Part shown: piece by piece, positions 54,670 to 63,941 of the stretch
Layout: the number at the start of each line of letters is the position of its first letter
Position numbering within the stretch: position 1 is the stretch's first letter
Translations under genes and position numbers: made by a program
Notes under the pieces: generated by a model
What the model was told of the DNA's origin: nothing
Databases searched by the model: none
The model's input: only the letters and a program-made list of their open reading frames with translations
DNA from: Anaerolineae bacterium
Lineage (GTDB): Bacteria > Chloroflexota > Anaerolineae > UBA3071
Reading direction: 5' to 3'
DNA: 64,000 nt
Assembly: GCA_029907105.1 (NCBI GenBank)
Contig: JARYMM010000012.1
Span: 1 to 64,000, forward strand

Positions 54670-55863
54670 ATGAGCAAACAGACATTCACAGCCATGGCCG
54701 GGGCCAGGGCGGAAAAGGAGGCCCCGGAGATCGGCGTGGGCATGCTGGGCTATGCCTTCATGGGCAAGGCACACAGCAACGCTTACAAGAAGCTTCCCTA
54801 CATGATCTATCCGCCACCGGCGGTGCCGCGGCTGATCGCCATCTGCGGGCGCAATGAGGAGGCCGTGGCCGAGGCGGCCAGGCGCTTTGGCTACGAGGGC
54901 TATTACACCGACTGGCGGGCAATGATGGAGGACGATCGCATCCAGCTCTTCGACAACGGCGGCCCCAACAGCATGCATGCTGAACCGTGCATCGCCGCGG
55001 CGCAGGCCGGCAAGCACGTCTTCTGCGAAAAGCCATTGGCCCGCAACGCCGAGGAGGCCAAGGCGATGCTCGACGCCGTCGAGAAGGCTGGAGTCAAGCA
55101 CATGGTGGCCTTCAACTACCGCTTCGTGCCTGCCGTCCGCCTGGCCTATGACCTCATCGCCAGCGGCAAGCTGGGCCAGATTTACCACTTCCGCGCCGTG
55201 TACCTGCAGGAGTGGATTATGCCCCACTACGGCACACCGAAGATCTGGCGGCTGGACAGGGACGTGGCCGGCAGCGGCGCTATCGGCGATCTGGGGGCGC
55301 ACATCATTGACCTGGCCCACTTCCTGGTGGGCGGCATGAAGAGCCTCAGCGCGGTGACGCGCACCTTCATCGAGGAACGCCCCCTGACGGATGGCAGTGG
55401 CACCGGCAAGGTGGACGTGGACGACGCCTTCGTGGCCACGGTGGAGTTCGAGAACGGGGCCATCGGCACGCTGGAGAGCTCCCGCTTTGCCGCCGGCCGC
55501 AAGAATTACAACTGCTTCGAAATCAACGGCGAGAAGGGCAGCATTCACTTCAACCTGGAACGGTTGAACGAACTGCAGGTCTTCTGGGTGGGCGAGGAGC
55601 CCAAGGAGACGCAGGGCTTTCACGACGTCCTGGTCACCGAAGGCCACCATCCCTGGCTGGAGCACTGGTGGCCGCACGGGCACATCATCGGCTGGGAGCA
55701 CACCTTCGTCCACGAGATCACCCACCTGCTGGACTGCATCGTCAACAACAAAGACGTGGCTCCTTACGGCGCGACCTTCGAGGACGGCTACCGTGCTGCG
55801 GTCATCTGCGACGCCATCGCCGAATCGGCCCAGGCGAAGCGGCAGGTGGACATCAGGTACTGA
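54670..55863 (+). CDS. Gfo/Idh/MocA-family oxidoreductase
   Basis: 397 residues. Rossmann start VGMLGYAFMGKAHSNA, the EKP motif HVFCEKPLARN, and DLGAHIIDLAHF, the family's catalytic-domain signature. Likely oxidises or epimerises a sugar or cyclitol with NAD(P). GCAGGAGGA ribosome-binding site. Confidence 0.93.
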   Translation: MSKQTFTAMAGARAEKEAPEIGVGMLGYAFMGKAHSNAYKKLPYMIYPPPAVPRLIAICGRNEEAVAEAARRFGYEGYYTDWRAMMEDDRIQLFDNGGPNSMHAEPCIAAAQAGKHVFCEKPLARNAEEAKAMLDAVEKAGVKHMVAFNYRFVPAVRLAYDLIASGKLGQIYHFRAVYLQEWIMPHYGTPKIWRLDRDVAGSGAIGDLGAHIIDLAHFLVGGMKSLSAVTRTFIEERPLTDGSGTGKVDVDDAFVATVEFENGAIGTLESSRFAAGRKNYNCFEINGEKGSIHFNLERLNELQVFWVGEEPKETQGFHDVLVTEGHHPWLEHWWPHGHIIGWEHTFVHEITHLLDCIVNNKDVAPYGATFEDGYRAAVICDAIAESAQAKRQVDIRY

Positions 55864-55882
55864 AGCAGGCATGGGAGAGACC

Positions 55883-56263
55883 ATGGTCAAACGATTACAG
55901 CCTTACTTCACCGGCGCTATCATCGTGGCCGTGCTCCTGATCCTCCGGCTTGTGCTTCCGCTGGTGCTGCCCGATGTAGCCGGCCAGGCGGCCAAGTTCC
56001 TGACCGTTTTCCTGGCCATTCTGCTGACGTTCATCTATTTCATCGTCTTTTTGAGCCGTCTGCTCTATGGCCAGGTGTCGGCAAGGGTCTTCACTATCGT
56101 CGAGTTGATCCTTATCATCGGGATTCTGGGGGGTGTGGTGGCCATGTTCCAGCCCTGGACGATGTTCGGCTACAAGCTGGGCTTTCAGATCGTCCTGGCT
56201 TCGACGCTGGCTTTCATCGTGTGGAGCCACGTGACGCCCGGAAGCGCGCACGAGGAGGAATGA
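55883..56263 (+). CDS. Small integral membrane protein
   Basis: 126 residues with about four hydrophobic helices (TGAIIVAVLLILRLVLPL, FLTVFLAILLTFIYFIVFL, FTIVELILIIGILGGVV, IVLASTLAFIVW). No recognised family. GGGAGAG before ATG 55883; ATG 55871 is an alternative. Sits between Gfo/Idh and the Tm-1-like gene. Confidence 0.7.
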   Translation: MVKRLQPYFTGAIIVAVLLILRLVLPLVLPDVAGQAAKFLTVFLAILLTFIYFIVFLSRLLYGQVSARVFTIVELILIIGILGGVVAMFQPWTMFGYKLGFQIVLASTLAFIVWSHVTPGSAHEEE

Positions 56264-56350
56264 ACGGGGGAAAGGGATGATGCAGGGTTGGGGCGGGCGG
56301 CTGTGCCGTTCGCCCCAACCCCCTTTTCTCTCCCCCGCCACGAGGAGCAG

Positions 56351-56501
56351 AGACGGGGAGCAGAGGAAGGCCGGGGGTTCTGCCGCCCCCTCTCCCCCTG
56401 GGAGAGGGTTGGGGTGAGGGTTCTTCCCCGCCACAGGGGTGAGAGGAAGGGCCGGGATTTGGCCGCCCCCTCTCCCCCTGGGAGAGGGTTGGGGTGAGGG
56501 T
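56351..56501. repeat. 80-bp direct repeat containing CCCTCTCCCCCTGGGAGAGG
   Basis: 56381-56421 and 56461-56501 are nearly the same (CCGCCCCCTCTCCCCCTGGG then AGAGGGTTGGGGTGAGGGT), and flanking GAGGAAGGCCGGG is also repeated. Each copy holds a CTCTCCCCC/GGGAGAG hairpin. Similar sequence is known as a dispersed repeat in many bacteria. Confidence 0.9.
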
Positions 56502-56515
56502 GAGGAGATCGCACG

Positions 56516-57736
56516 GTGACGAAAACGGTGGTCATTGTGGGCTCTTTGGACACCAAAGGCGACGATTTCGCCTTCGTCAAAGAGCTCATCGAGAATCAGG
56601 GGCTGCGAGCGCTGGTCGTTGACTTCGGGGTCCTGGGAGAGCCAGGCTTCCAGCCGGACATCAGCCGGGAGGAGGTGGCCCGGGCCGGTGGCGGCGAGCT
56701 GGCCGTCCTGCGTTCGGGTGAGCGCAAGGACGAGGCCATGAGGATCATGGCCAGCGGTGTGGCCGCCATCGTCCGCCGGCTGTACGAGGAGGGCCGGCTG
56801 GACGGCATCCTGGGCATGGGAGGGGGCGGGGGCACCTCCATTGCCACGGCCGCCATGCGCACGTTGCCTGTGGGCGTGCCCAAGCTGATGGTCTCCACCC
56901 TGGCCGGCGGCGATGTCAGCGAGTATGCGGGCACACGGGACATCACCTTCATGCCTTCCGTCGTGGACGTGGCCGGGGTCAACCGCATCAGCCGGGCCAT
57001 CTATGCCAACGCTGCCGGGGCCATCGCCGGCATGGTCAAGATGGAGAGGCCGACGACGGCTGAAGACAGGCCGCTGATCACTGCCTCCATGTTCGGCAAC
57101 ACGACCCCCTGCGTGAACCGGGCGCGCGGCATCCTGGAAGACCACGGCTACGAGGTGCTCGTCTTCCACGCTACGGGCACCGGTGGCCGCACCATGGAGA
57201 GCCTGATCGCCGACGGCTACATCGTCGGCTCGCTGGACATCACCACGACGGAGCTGGCCGACTACGTCTGCGGCGGCGTGCTCAGCGCCGGGCCGGAGCG
57301 TTGTCTGGCCGCCGCGCGGGCCGGCATTCCGGCCGTCCTCGTGCCCGGCTGTGTGGACATGGCCAACTTCTGGGCCCTGGACAGCGTGCCTGAGAAGTAC
57401 AGGCAGCGCAACCTGTACCAATGGAACCCCAACATCACCCTGCTGCGCACCAACGTGGAGGAGAACATCCGTATCGGCGAGATGCTCGCTGCTGCTGCCA
57501 ACGCTGCCACCGGGCCGGTAGCCATCCTGCTGCCGTTGCGCGGTGTCTCCATGCTGGACAGCGAGGGCGGCGCTTTCTGGGACCCGGAAGCCGACCACGC
57601 CTGTTACCAGGCCATCAAGCGCCACCTCAGGCCGGGCATCCCCGTGATCGAGATGGACCACAACATCAACGATCCCGAATTTGCCGATAAGGCGGCGGAG
57701 GTGCTGTTGCAGATGTTGCGCGGGGCACAAGAGTAG
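56516..57736 (+). CDS. Tm-1-like ATP-binding protein (UPF0261)
   Basis: 406 residues. N-terminal [17 protein letters not shown], glycine-rich [32 protein letters not shown] and [14 protein letters not shown] are UPF0261 hallmarks. In plants the virus-resistance protein Tm-1 has this domain fused to one like the next gene product. Biochemical role in bacteria is not established. GTG start with GAGGAG upstream. Confidence 0.88.
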   Translation: MTKTVVIVGSLDTKGDDFAFVKELIENQGLRALVVDFGVLGEPGFQPDISREEVARAGGGELAVLRSGERKDEAMRIMASGVAAIVRRLYEEGRLDGILGMGGGGGTSIATAAMRTLPVGVPKLMVSTLAGGDVSEYAGTRDITFMPSVVDVAGVNRISRAIYANAAGAIAGMVKMERPTTAEDRPLITASMFGNTTPCVNRARGILEDHGYEVLVFHATGTGGRTMESLIADGYIVGSLDITTTELADYVCGGVLSAGPERCLAAARAGIPAVLVPGCVDMANFWALDSVPEKYRQRNLYQWNPNITLLRTNVEENIRIGEMLAAAANAATGPVAILLPLRGVSMLDSEGGAFWDPEADHACYQAIKRHLRPGIPVIEMDHNINDPEFADKAAEVLLQMLRGAQE

Positions 57737-57757
57737 TATACCAGTATCAGTAAGTGG

Positions 57758-57842
57758 AAAATCGCTCCGCCAGGATCGCCAGATCCTGGCGAAAATCGGG
57801 GGATCTGACGATCCCCTCAGAGCAAATTTCCATCCACTGAGT
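57758..57842. repeat. GATCGCCAGATC-family dispersed element
   Basis: CCAGGATCGCCAGATCCTGG (57770-57789) and GGGGATCTGACGATCCCC (57799-57816), flanked by GTGGAAAATCGCTCC and GAGCAAATTTCCATCCACTG. About 70 bp match 36230-36297 in the opposite orientation. Confidence 0.9.
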
Positions 57843-57869
57843 ATCCGATACCATGCCAGGAGCATCACC

Positions 57870-58703
57870 ATGTCCATCCCACGAAGCGAAATCCTGAGGC
57901 GACTGCGGGCCCAGGTCGCCGCCGGCAGGCCCATCATCGGCTGTGGCGCCGGCACGGGCATCTCGGCCAAATTCGCCGAGGCCGGCGGAGCCGACCTGAT
58001 CATCATTTACAATTCTGGCCGCTACCGCATGGCCGGGCGCGGCTCGCTGGCCGGCCTCATGCCCTACGGCGACGCCAACGCCATCGTGGTGGAGATGGCC
58101 GCCGAGGTGCTGCCCGTGGTCAAGGACACCCCGGTGCTGGCCGGCGTCTGCGGCACCGATCCCTTCCGGCTGATGCCCGTGTTCCTCAGACAGCTCAAAG
58201 AGATGGGCTTCTCCGGCGTGCAGAACTTCCCCACCGTGGGGCTGATTGACGGCAACCTGCGCGCCAACCTGGAAGCCACGGGCATGGGCTACGATAAGGA
58301 AGTGGAGATGATCCGTCTGGCCCACGAGATGGACCTGTTCACCTCGCCCTACGTCTTCACCACCGAGGAGGCGCGGGCCATGGTCGAGGCCGGGGCGGAT
58401 CTCCTGGTCTGTCATGTCGGCCTGACCACGGCGGGCAGCATCGGCGCGGCAGTGGCCTTCACCCTGGACGAGGCCATCGAGAAAGTGATGCAGATGGCCG
58501 AGGCGGGGCGCCGGGTGCGGGAAGACATCATGGTCATCTGCCATGGCGGGCCGTTCGACGAGCCGGAGAACGTAGGTGTGGCCCTGGCCAGGATGCCGGG
58601 CATCGTCGGCTTCTTCGGCGCTTCCAGCATCGAGCGGCTGCCCACCGAACGGGCCATCCGCGGGCAGGTGGAAGCGTTCAAGGGTCTCAGGTTGGCGTCG
58701 TGA
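57870..58703 (+). CDS. Phosphoenolpyruvate-hydrolase-family TIM-barrel protein (Tm-1 C-terminal-like)
   Basis: 277 residues. [67 protein letters not shown] and [12 protein letters not shown] are typical of this PEP-mutase-superfamily-like group found next to, or fused with, UPF0261 proteins. GCCAGGAGC upstream of ATG 57870. Enzymatic reaction unproven. Confidence 0.87.
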   Translation: MSIPRSEILRRLRAQVAAGRPIIGCGAGTGISAKFAEAGGADLIIIYNSGRYRMAGRGSLAGLMPYGDANAIVVEMAAEVLPVVKDTPVLAGVCGTDPFRLMPVFLRQLKEMGFSGVQNFPTVGLIDGNLRANLEATGMGYDKEVEMIRLAHEMDLFTSPYVFTTEEARAMVEAGADLLVCHVGLTTAGSIGAAVAFTLDEAIEKVMQMAEAGRRVREDIMVICHGGPFDEPENVGVALARMPGIVGFFGASSIERLPTERAIRGQVEAFKGLRLAS

Positions 58704-58726
58704 CCGCAGATTTGTCCGGCGACGAC

Positions 58727-58792
58727 GAACGACGAAGGACGAAAGCAGAGCGTTTTGCGGATTTTCTCCGCGTGCTCTGCGGTCTCAGCGGT
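58727..58792. repeat. GACGACGAACGACGAAGGACG arm plus CTCCGCGTGCTCTGCGG element
   Basis: Two repeat styles side by side: a GACGAAGGACGAAA arm (58724-58742; family at 60254) and 58764-58792, family of 14764 and 51080. Confidence 0.65.
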
Positions 58793-58812
58793 AGAATGAT
58801 GAGGTGCCAGCA

Positions 58813-59841
58813 ATGAAAGCTGTTCTGTTTTACGCCCCGGGCGACATCCGGTATGAGGAAGTTCCCCGGCCCCAGGCCGGGCCGGGCGAGGTGGTGGTGC
58901 AGGTTAAAGCGGCGCTCACCTGTGGCACCGACCTCAAGACCTACAAGCGCGGCCATCCGGTGATGATCCAAAGGGCCCCCACCGTCTTCGGGCACGAGCT
59001 TTCGGGGGTGATCGCCGAGATCGGCCCGGGCGTGGAGGGTTTCGCCGTGGGGCAGCGGGTGGTGGCGGCCAATTCCGCGCCCTGCAATCGCTGCTTCTAC
59101 TGCCGCCAGGGCCGCCTCAGCCTCTGCGAGAACCTGGAATTCCTCAACGGTGCCTACGCCGAGTACATCGCCGTCCCGGCGCGCATCGTCGAGCAGAACC
59201 TGCTGCCCATCCCTGACGAGCTTCCCTTCCGCCACGCGGCACTGGTCGAGCCTTTCGCCTGCATCGTGCACGGCATCGAACGGTCGAAGATAGCCCTGGG
59301 CGATACCGTCTGTGTCATCGGCCAGGGGCCCATCGGTCTCATGTTCACTCGCCTGGCCCGGCTCAAGGGGGCGCGGGTGATCGCCGTGGACCGCGTGCCA
59401 TTCCGCCTGGAAAAGGCCCGCCACTTCGGCGCCGAGGAGGTGGTCAATGCCGCTGAAGTCGCCGACGCGGTGGAGGCGGTGCGGGAGCTGACATCGGAAG
59501 GCCGCGGCGTGGACGTGGCCATCGAGGCCGTGGGCCTGCCGGAGACCTGGGAGCAGGCTATCGCCATGACCCGCCGGGGCGGGCGGGTGAACCTCTTCGG
59601 CGGCTGCAAGGCGGGCACGCACATCCGGGTGGATACCGGCCGGCTGCATTACGACGAACTGGAGATCATCGGCGTCTTCCATCACACGCCGCTGTACGTG
59701 CGTACGGCGCTTTCCCTCATTGCCGGTGGGCAACTGGACGCCGACGCTTTGATTACCCACGAGATGCCCCTGGAGCGCCTGGAGGAAGCCTTGAATCTGG
59801 TGGCCAGCGGCGAAGCGCTCAAGGTGGCCATCGTGCCGTGA
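58813..59841 (+). CDS. Zinc-dependent MDR dehydrogenase
   Basis: 342 residues. Catalytic site CGTDLKTYKRGH and FGHELSGV, structural zinc motif PCNRCFYCRQGRLSLC, Rossmann motif VIGQGPIGLMF. Second of three MDR enzymes; related to sorbitol/L-threonine dehydrogenase. GAGGTG upstream of ATG 58813. Confidence 0.93.
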   Translation: MKAVLFYAPGDIRYEEVPRPQAGPGEVVVQVKAALTCGTDLKTYKRGHPVMIQRAPTVFGHELSGVIAEIGPGVEGFAVGQRVVAANSAPCNRCFYCRQGRLSLCENLEFLNGAYAEYIAVPARIVEQNLLPIPDELPFRHAALVEPFACIVHGIERSKIALGDTVCVIGQGPIGLMFTRLARLKGARVIAVDRVPFRLEKARHFGAEEVVNAAEVADAVEAVRELTSEGRGVDVAIEAVGLPETWEQAIAMTRRGGRVNLFGGCKAGTHIRVDTGRLHYDELEIIGVFHHTPLYVRTALSLIAGGQLDADALITHEMPLERLEEALNLVASGEALKVAIVP

Positions 59842-59856
59842 AGGGAGAGAGTTTAC

Positions 59857-60219
59857 ATGGGTGTCATCCATCGTTACAAAGGTGATTTCGACTGGGAAGG
59901 CGTGGAGCTGGGCCGCTACCCGCCGGAGAAGAACATGAGGGGCGTGACCGTGCGCTGGCTCATCGGCCCGGAGGAGAAGGCTCCCCACTTCGCCCTGCGC
60001 TACTTCGAGGTCGAGCCGGGCGGCTGGACCTCGCTCGATCAGCACGCCCATGACCATGGCGTGGTGGTCATGCGCGGCCAGGGGCGGGTGCGCCTGGGCG
60101 ATGAGGAGTTCGACATCGTGCCCAACGATGTCGTCTACGTCCCGGGCAACGAGGTGCATCAGTTCCGCAACACCGGCGACGGGCCTTTCGGCTTCTTCTG
60201 CGTCATCCCTGCTTTGTAG
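59857..60219 (+). CDS. Single-domain cupin
   Basis: 120 residues. Cupin motif 1 QHAHDHGVVVMRG and motif 2 NDVVYVPGNEVHQFRN with His ligands. AGGGAGAG ribosome-binding site. The TAG stop codon lies within a GTAGGGGC palindromic repeat. Function unknown. Confidence 0.85.
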   Translation: MGVIHRYKGDFDWEGVELGRYPPEKNMRGVTVRWLIGPEEKAPHFALRYFEVEPGGWTSLDQHAHDHGVVVMRGQGRVRLGDEEFDIVPNDVVYVPGNEVHQFRNTGDGPFGFFCVIPAL

Positions 60220-60322
60220 GGGCAGGTCTTGCACCTGTCTTGGGCAACCATCTGACGAAAGACGAAGGACGAAAGACGAGCCCTCCATTCGTCCTTTGTC
60301 TTTCGTCCTTCGTCCTTTGTCT
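60216..60322. repeat. GTAGGGGCAGGTCTTGCACCTG palindrome and GACGAAAGACGAAGG hairpin
   Basis: 60254-60280 repeats GACGAAAGACGAAGGACGAA; 60288-60322 is the opposing TTCGTCCTTTGTCTTTCGTC arm. The two arms pair almost throughout with a CCCTCC-type loop. Confidence 0.88.
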
Positions 60323-60365
60323 GTTTCCACGGAAGGGATTGCTCCTACCGATCAAGGGAAAGCCA

Positions 60366-61385
60366 GTGAAAGTCTCCCGCTACTACAGCCGCCAGGACAT
60401 CCGCCTGGAGGAGATGCCCGTGCCGCAGATCGGGCCGGGCGAGCTTCTGGTGCAGGTCAAAGCCTGTGGGCTCTGCGGCAGTGACCTCATGGCCTGGTAC
60501 GCCGACGAGAAGGCCCCCACCGTGCTGGGGCACGAGCCCACCGGCGTGGTCGTCGAGGTCGGCGCGGGCGTGGAACAGTTTTCTGTCGGCGACCGCGTCT
60601 TCGTCCACCACCATGTCCCCTGCTTCACCTGCCACTACTGCGTGCGCGGCTTTTACAGCCAATGCGCCACCTTCAAGGCCACGCACATTGACCCCGGCGG
60701 CTTTGCCGAGGTCATCCGCGTGCCTGCCCTCAACGTGGCGCGGGATGTGCTCAGACTGCCCGACGAGATGTCCTTCGAAGAAGGCACGCTGATCGAGCCG
60801 GTGGCGACCTGCATCCGGGGCATAGAACGGGCCGGCCTGCAGAAGGGGGACACGGTGGCCGTGCTGGGCGCTGGCGTGAGCGGCCTGATCCTGCTGCAAC
60901 TGGCGCGGCTGTGGGGGGCGGGGCTGGTCGTGGCGACTGACTTCGTGGACTTCCGGCTGGAGATGGCCCGCCGGCTGGGGGCGGATCACGCCCTCCACGC
61001 TGCCGAGGACGTGGCGGCGCGGTTGAAAGCCCTGAACGAGGGGCGCGGCGCCGACGTGGTGCTCGTCGCCGTGGGCAGCGCAAAGGCCATGGAGCAGGGG
61101 CTGGCCCTGGCCGAGAAGGGCGGCACGGTGCTTTTCTTCGCCCCCACACCGCCCGGAGTGATGCTGCCCATCAGCCCACATCGGCTGATGTTCGAAGAGG
61201 TCACCATCACCGGCAGCTACTCCAGCACGCCGCAGGAGACGCGCTTATCGCTGAAGCTGATCCAGGCGGGCCGCATCAATGTCCGAGACCTGATCACCCA
61301 CCGCTTTGATCTCTCCGGCGTCGGCGAAGCCATCGAACTGGCGGCTAAAGCCCAGGAATCGTTGAAAATCGTGATCACGCCCTGA
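60366..61385 (+). CDS. Zinc-dependent MDR dehydrogenase
   Basis: 339 residues from GTG 60366, where homology starts (VSRYYSRQDIRLEEMPVP) after AAGGGAAAG. Catalytic zinc site CGLCGSDLMAWY and GHEPTGVV, structural zinc motif PCFTCHYCVRGFYSQC, Rossmann motif LGAGVSGLI. An ATG at 60240 would only add repeat-encoded residues. Third MDR enzyme of the cluster, last same-strand catabolic gene. Confidence 0.92.
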   Translation: MKVSRYYSRQDIRLEEMPVPQIGPGELLVQVKACGLCGSDLMAWYADEKAPTVLGHEPTGVVVEVGAGVEQFSVGDRVFVHHHVPCFTCHYCVRGFYSQCATFKATHIDPGGFAEVIRVPALNVARDVLRLPDEMSFEEGTLIEPVATCIRGIERAGLQKGDTVAVLGAGVSGLILLQLARLWGAGLVVATDFVDFRLEMARRLGADHALHAAEDVAARLKALNEGRGADVVLVAVGSAKAMEQGLALAEKGGTVLFFAPTPPGVMLPISPHRLMFEEVTITGSYSSTPQETRLSLKLIQAGRINVRDLITHRFDLSGVGEAIELAAKAQESLKIVITP

Positions 61386-61435
61386 ACGTGCCCGGCATGG
61401 CGTGAAAACGTGAAGATAGGAGGTAGATTTACGTC

Positions 61436-61651
61436 TTACGCTTGACGTTGTATGCTGTGCAGGCGGACGAAGTAGGCAATGGAGCGGTTGTAGGTGCGCT
61501 CCGCCTCCGGCGGGAAAAGGCAGCCGGGCAGCTCGCCGTACTGCCGGTGATAGGCGATGCAGTCGCAACAGAACCCCTTGCGGCTGCACGGCTCGTAAGT
61601 GCAGGTGCAACGGGTCAGGTTCGTCTCCTGTTTGCATTCGGTGATCGGCAT
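61436..61651 (-). CDS. Small Cys-rich DUF6485-like protein
   Basis: 71 residues with six Cys ([21 protein letters not shown] fragment: C6, C15, C17, C22; then [10 protein letters not shown]). Matches the DUF6485 layout, a probable metal-binding protein. GGAGGA upstream of ATG 61651. The last seven residues (HSIQRQA) are encoded by a repeat arm of the GTCAAGCGTAAGACG type. Confidence 0.75.
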   Translation of the reverse strand: MPITECKQETNLTRCTCTYEPCSRKGFCCDCIAYHRQYGELPGCLFPPEAERTYNRSIAYFVRLHSIQRQA

Positions 61652-61670
61652 AGCGTCCTCCTTCGTGAGT

Positions 61671-61804
61671 AAGGTTTCAGGCTTCGCCCTGAGGGCCTGC
61701 CCTGAACCATGCTCTGAGGAACGAAGAGGCAGTGAAGGGCTCAGCCCGAAGGGTTCCAGGTTTCAGGTCCTCAACCTGAAACTTTGAAACCTGCGACCCG
61801 GAAC
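61671..61804. repeat. GGTTTCAGG...CCTGAAACTTTGAAACC repeat forming the 3' end of the hydrolase gene
   Basis: TTCCAGGTTTCAGGTCC faces CAACCTGAAACTTTGAAACC; 61681-61755 is another repeat-like stretch with GAAGGGCTCAGCCCGAAGGG. It encodes the last 40 or so residues of the alpha/beta hydrolase. Confidence 0.7.
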
Positions 61805-62585
61805 CGGCCTGCTGCAAAAAGTCGGCGATAGCTTCCGTCACTGCTTGCGGCCGCTCCAGCATGACCATGTGCCCCGCCCCTTCCACCAGCAGCAGTTGAG
61901 CGTTCGGGATGTGTTCCCGCAGATACTCGCTGAACCGAGGCGGGGTCAGCCGGTCCTCGCTGCCGCCGATGACCAGCGTGGGCACGGCGATCTCGCCCAG
62001 GCGCGGGCGAACATCGAAGGCGTCGCAGGCCAGGAAATCCCCCCGCAGCACCCCCGGATTGACCTCCAGCAGCCGCCGCAGGTATTGCCGTCTGCTGTGC
62101 TCGCTGGCCCTCTCGCCGTGGGCCCAGTCGCAGAGCAGTTTGGCCGTGGCCGGGAAGTCGTCCTGCACCCCTTGCAGGATGTCCGGATGCACCCGCAGGC
62201 GGGCGCCGCTGGCCACCAGCACCAGCCCGGCCAGCCGCTCGGCGTGGTTCAGGGCAAAGTCGAGGGCGATGGCCCCGCCCATGGAATGCCCGGCCAGGAC
62301 GAACGGCGGCAGCGCCAGGGCCTCGGCCCAGGCCAGGATCACCGCGCCGTAGGCAGCGATGCTGTCGCGCCCCTGGCCGAGGGAATGGCCGTGCCCCGGC
62401 AGGTCAAGCGCATAGACGTTGGCATCCCGCAGGCGGCGAAGCTGCGGCGGCCAGTGCAGATGTGTCCCCCCGGCGCCGTGCACCAGCACCAGCGGGGGAT
62501 GCCCATCACACGGGTCTCCGTCCCATTTGCTGTAGAAAATGCGTTCGTTGTGGATGTTGACGTACCTGGCGGAGCGATTTTCCAT
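61677..62585 (-). CDS. Alpha/beta hydrolase with repeat-derived ends
   Basis: 302 residues. HGAGG oxyanion region ([14 protein letters not shown]), nucleophile elbow AGHSMGGAI, catalytic Asp in [10 protein letters not shown] and His in GAGHMVMLE: a complete triad. The core ends near residue 262; the remaining 40 (from [15 protein letters not shown]) come from repeat DNA. The start codon and the first seven codons (MENRSAR) lie in a copy of the dispersed GGAGCGATTTTCCAT element (62567-62600), and no other start codon is near. Confidence 0.9.
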   Translation of the reverse strand: MENRSARYVNIHNERIFYSKWDGDPCDGHPPLVLVHGAGGTHLHWPPQLRRLRDANVYALDLPGHGHSLGQGRDSIAAYGAVILAWAEALALPPFVLAGHSMGGAIALDFALNHAERLAGLVLVASGARLRVHPDILQGVQDDFPATAKLLCDWAHGERASEHSRRQYLRRLLEVNPGVLRGDFLACDAFDVRPRLGEIAVPTLVIGGSEDRLTPPRFSEYLREHIPNAQLLLVEGAGHMVMLERPQAVTEAIADFLQQAGSGSQVSKFQVEDLKPGTLRAEPFTASSFLRAWFRAGPQGEA

Positions 62586-62600
62586 CTACTGAGTCTCTGC

Positions 62601-62972
62601 TCACAGCTCTATGCGCTCGCTCGCCTCCAACATCGCCCGCAACTGCTCCATGGTGTCGAAAGCGTGGCGCAGATGGGGAATGACGATGCTGCCGCCCACG
62701 ACCAGGGCCACGTTCAGGGCGTCGTGCAGTTCGGCGTCGCTGAAGCCCAGCCGCACGCACTGGATGAGGTGGTAGTCAATGCAGTCGTTGCAGCGCAGCA
62801 CCGTCGAGGCCACCAGCCCCAGCAGTTCCTTCGTCCTCCCGTCCAGCGCACCATCCTCGTAGGCCTTGCTATCCAGATTGAAGAAGCGCCTGAGCCCCAG
62901 GTGACCGCAGCCCAGGATCTTCTCGTTCATGCGCTGGCGGTAGGCTTTGAATTCCTTCAGCCGCTCGGACAT
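62601..62972 (-). CDS. AhpD/carboxymuconolactone-decarboxylase-family protein
   Basis: 123 residues. The redox motif C-x2-C-x3-H is present (RCNDCIDYH), as in AhpD-like peroxidase partners, followed by the helix ALNVALVVGGSIVIPHLRHA. Its ATG overlaps the trxB stop by one base, so it is translationally coupled to thioredoxin reductase, which fits a thiol-redox role. Confidence 0.92.
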   Translation of the reverse strand: MSERLKEFKAYRQRMNEKILGCGHLGLRRFFNLDSKAYEDGALDGRTKELLGLVASTVLRCNDCIDYHLIQCVRLGFSDAELHDALNVALVVGGSIVIPHLRHAFDTMEQLRAMLEASERIEL

Positions 62973-63925
62973 CACGGCTCCCCCGGATAGGCGCGCTCTT
63001 CCAGTTCGGCCACGAACTTCTCGGCCTCCAGTGCCGCCGCGCACCCCTGCCCCACCGACGTGGCGATCTGCTGGAAGCGGCTGTCCTGGATCTCACCGGC
63101 GGCGAAAACGCCGCGCACGCTGGTCTGCATGAAGCGGTCGGTGATCAGATACCCCTGCTCGTCCATGGCCAGTTTCCCCGCGAACAGTTGCGAGTTGGGA
63201 ATGTGACCGACGTAGACGAACACGCCGTCAATGGGCATCTCGCTTTCTTCCCCCGTCTGCACGTTCTGCAGCGACAGCGAGGTCACCTTCTGCTCGCCGT
63301 GGATGGCCGTGACCACCGTATTCCAGATGAACTCGAACTTCTCATTCCGCAAAGCCCGCTGCTGGAGAGCCGCATGGGCCCGCAACTGGTCGCGGCGGTG
63401 GATCACCTTCACCTTGTTGACGTACCTGGTCAGGAAAAGCGCTTCTTCGATGGCCGCGTCGCCGCCGCCGACGACGGCCACCTCCTTCCCGCGGAAGAAG
63501 AAGCCGTCGCAGGTGGCGCAGTAGCTCACACCGCGGCCGGTGAGCTCCTTCTCACCAGGCACGCCCAGCCGCCGTGGCCGGGCACCGGTGGCCAGGATCA
63601 GCGACTTGGCCCGGTGCACCTTTCCCGATTGCGTCTTGATGGTGAAGGGGTGCTCGTCCAGGAGCACCTCGGTCACCGTGTCCACGACGACGCGGCAGCC
63701 GAAGCGCTCGGCCTGCTTCTGCATCAACTGGATGAGCTCCGGCCCGGTGATCCCGTCGGGAAAGCCGGGGTAGTTCTCCACCTCCATGGTCAGGCTCACC
63801 TGCCCGCCGATCTCGGAGCCGGTGAAGAGCAAGGGCCGCATTTCCGAGCGGGCGGTGTAGAGGCCGGCGGTCAGCCCCGCCGGCCCGCTGCCGATGATGA
63901 TGACTTTTTCGACGTCTTCTGACAT
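62972..63925 (-). CDS. trxB: Thioredoxin reductase
   Basis: 317 residues. FAD motif [14 protein letters not shown], redox-active [18 protein letters not shown] motif [15 protein letters not shown] and C-terminal [16 protein letters not shown] (usually GD; here GE). Full family length. GGAGGAGG ribosome-binding site upstream. Confidence 0.96.
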   Translation of the reverse strand: MSEDVEKVIIIGSGPAGLTAGLYTARSEMRPLLFTGSEIGGQVSLTMEVENYPGFPDGITGPELIQLMQKQAERFGCRVVVDTVTEVLLDEHPFTIKTQSGKVHRAKSLILATGARPRRLGVPGEKELTGRGVSYCATCDGFFFRGKEVAVVGGGDAAIEEALFLTRYVNKVKVIHRRDQLRAHAALQQRALRNEKFEFIWNTVVTAIHGEQKVTSLSLQNVQTGEESEMPIDGVFVYVGHIPNSQLFAGKLAMDEQGYLITDRFMQTSVRGVFAAGEIQDSRFQQIATSVGQGCAAALEAEKFVAELEERAYPGEP

Positions 63926-63941
63926 TGCCTCCTCCGTGTAG

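Noticed and set aside
52312-55890. Reverse open frame of 1192 codons
   Set aside because: Antisense to three well-supported genes (UroD-like, TIM barrel, Gfo/Idh).
60240-60365. N-terminal extension of the third MDR dehydrogenase from ATG 60240
   Set aside because: The extension is translated from the GACGAAAGACG hairpin; family homology and a ribosome-binding site support GTG 60366.
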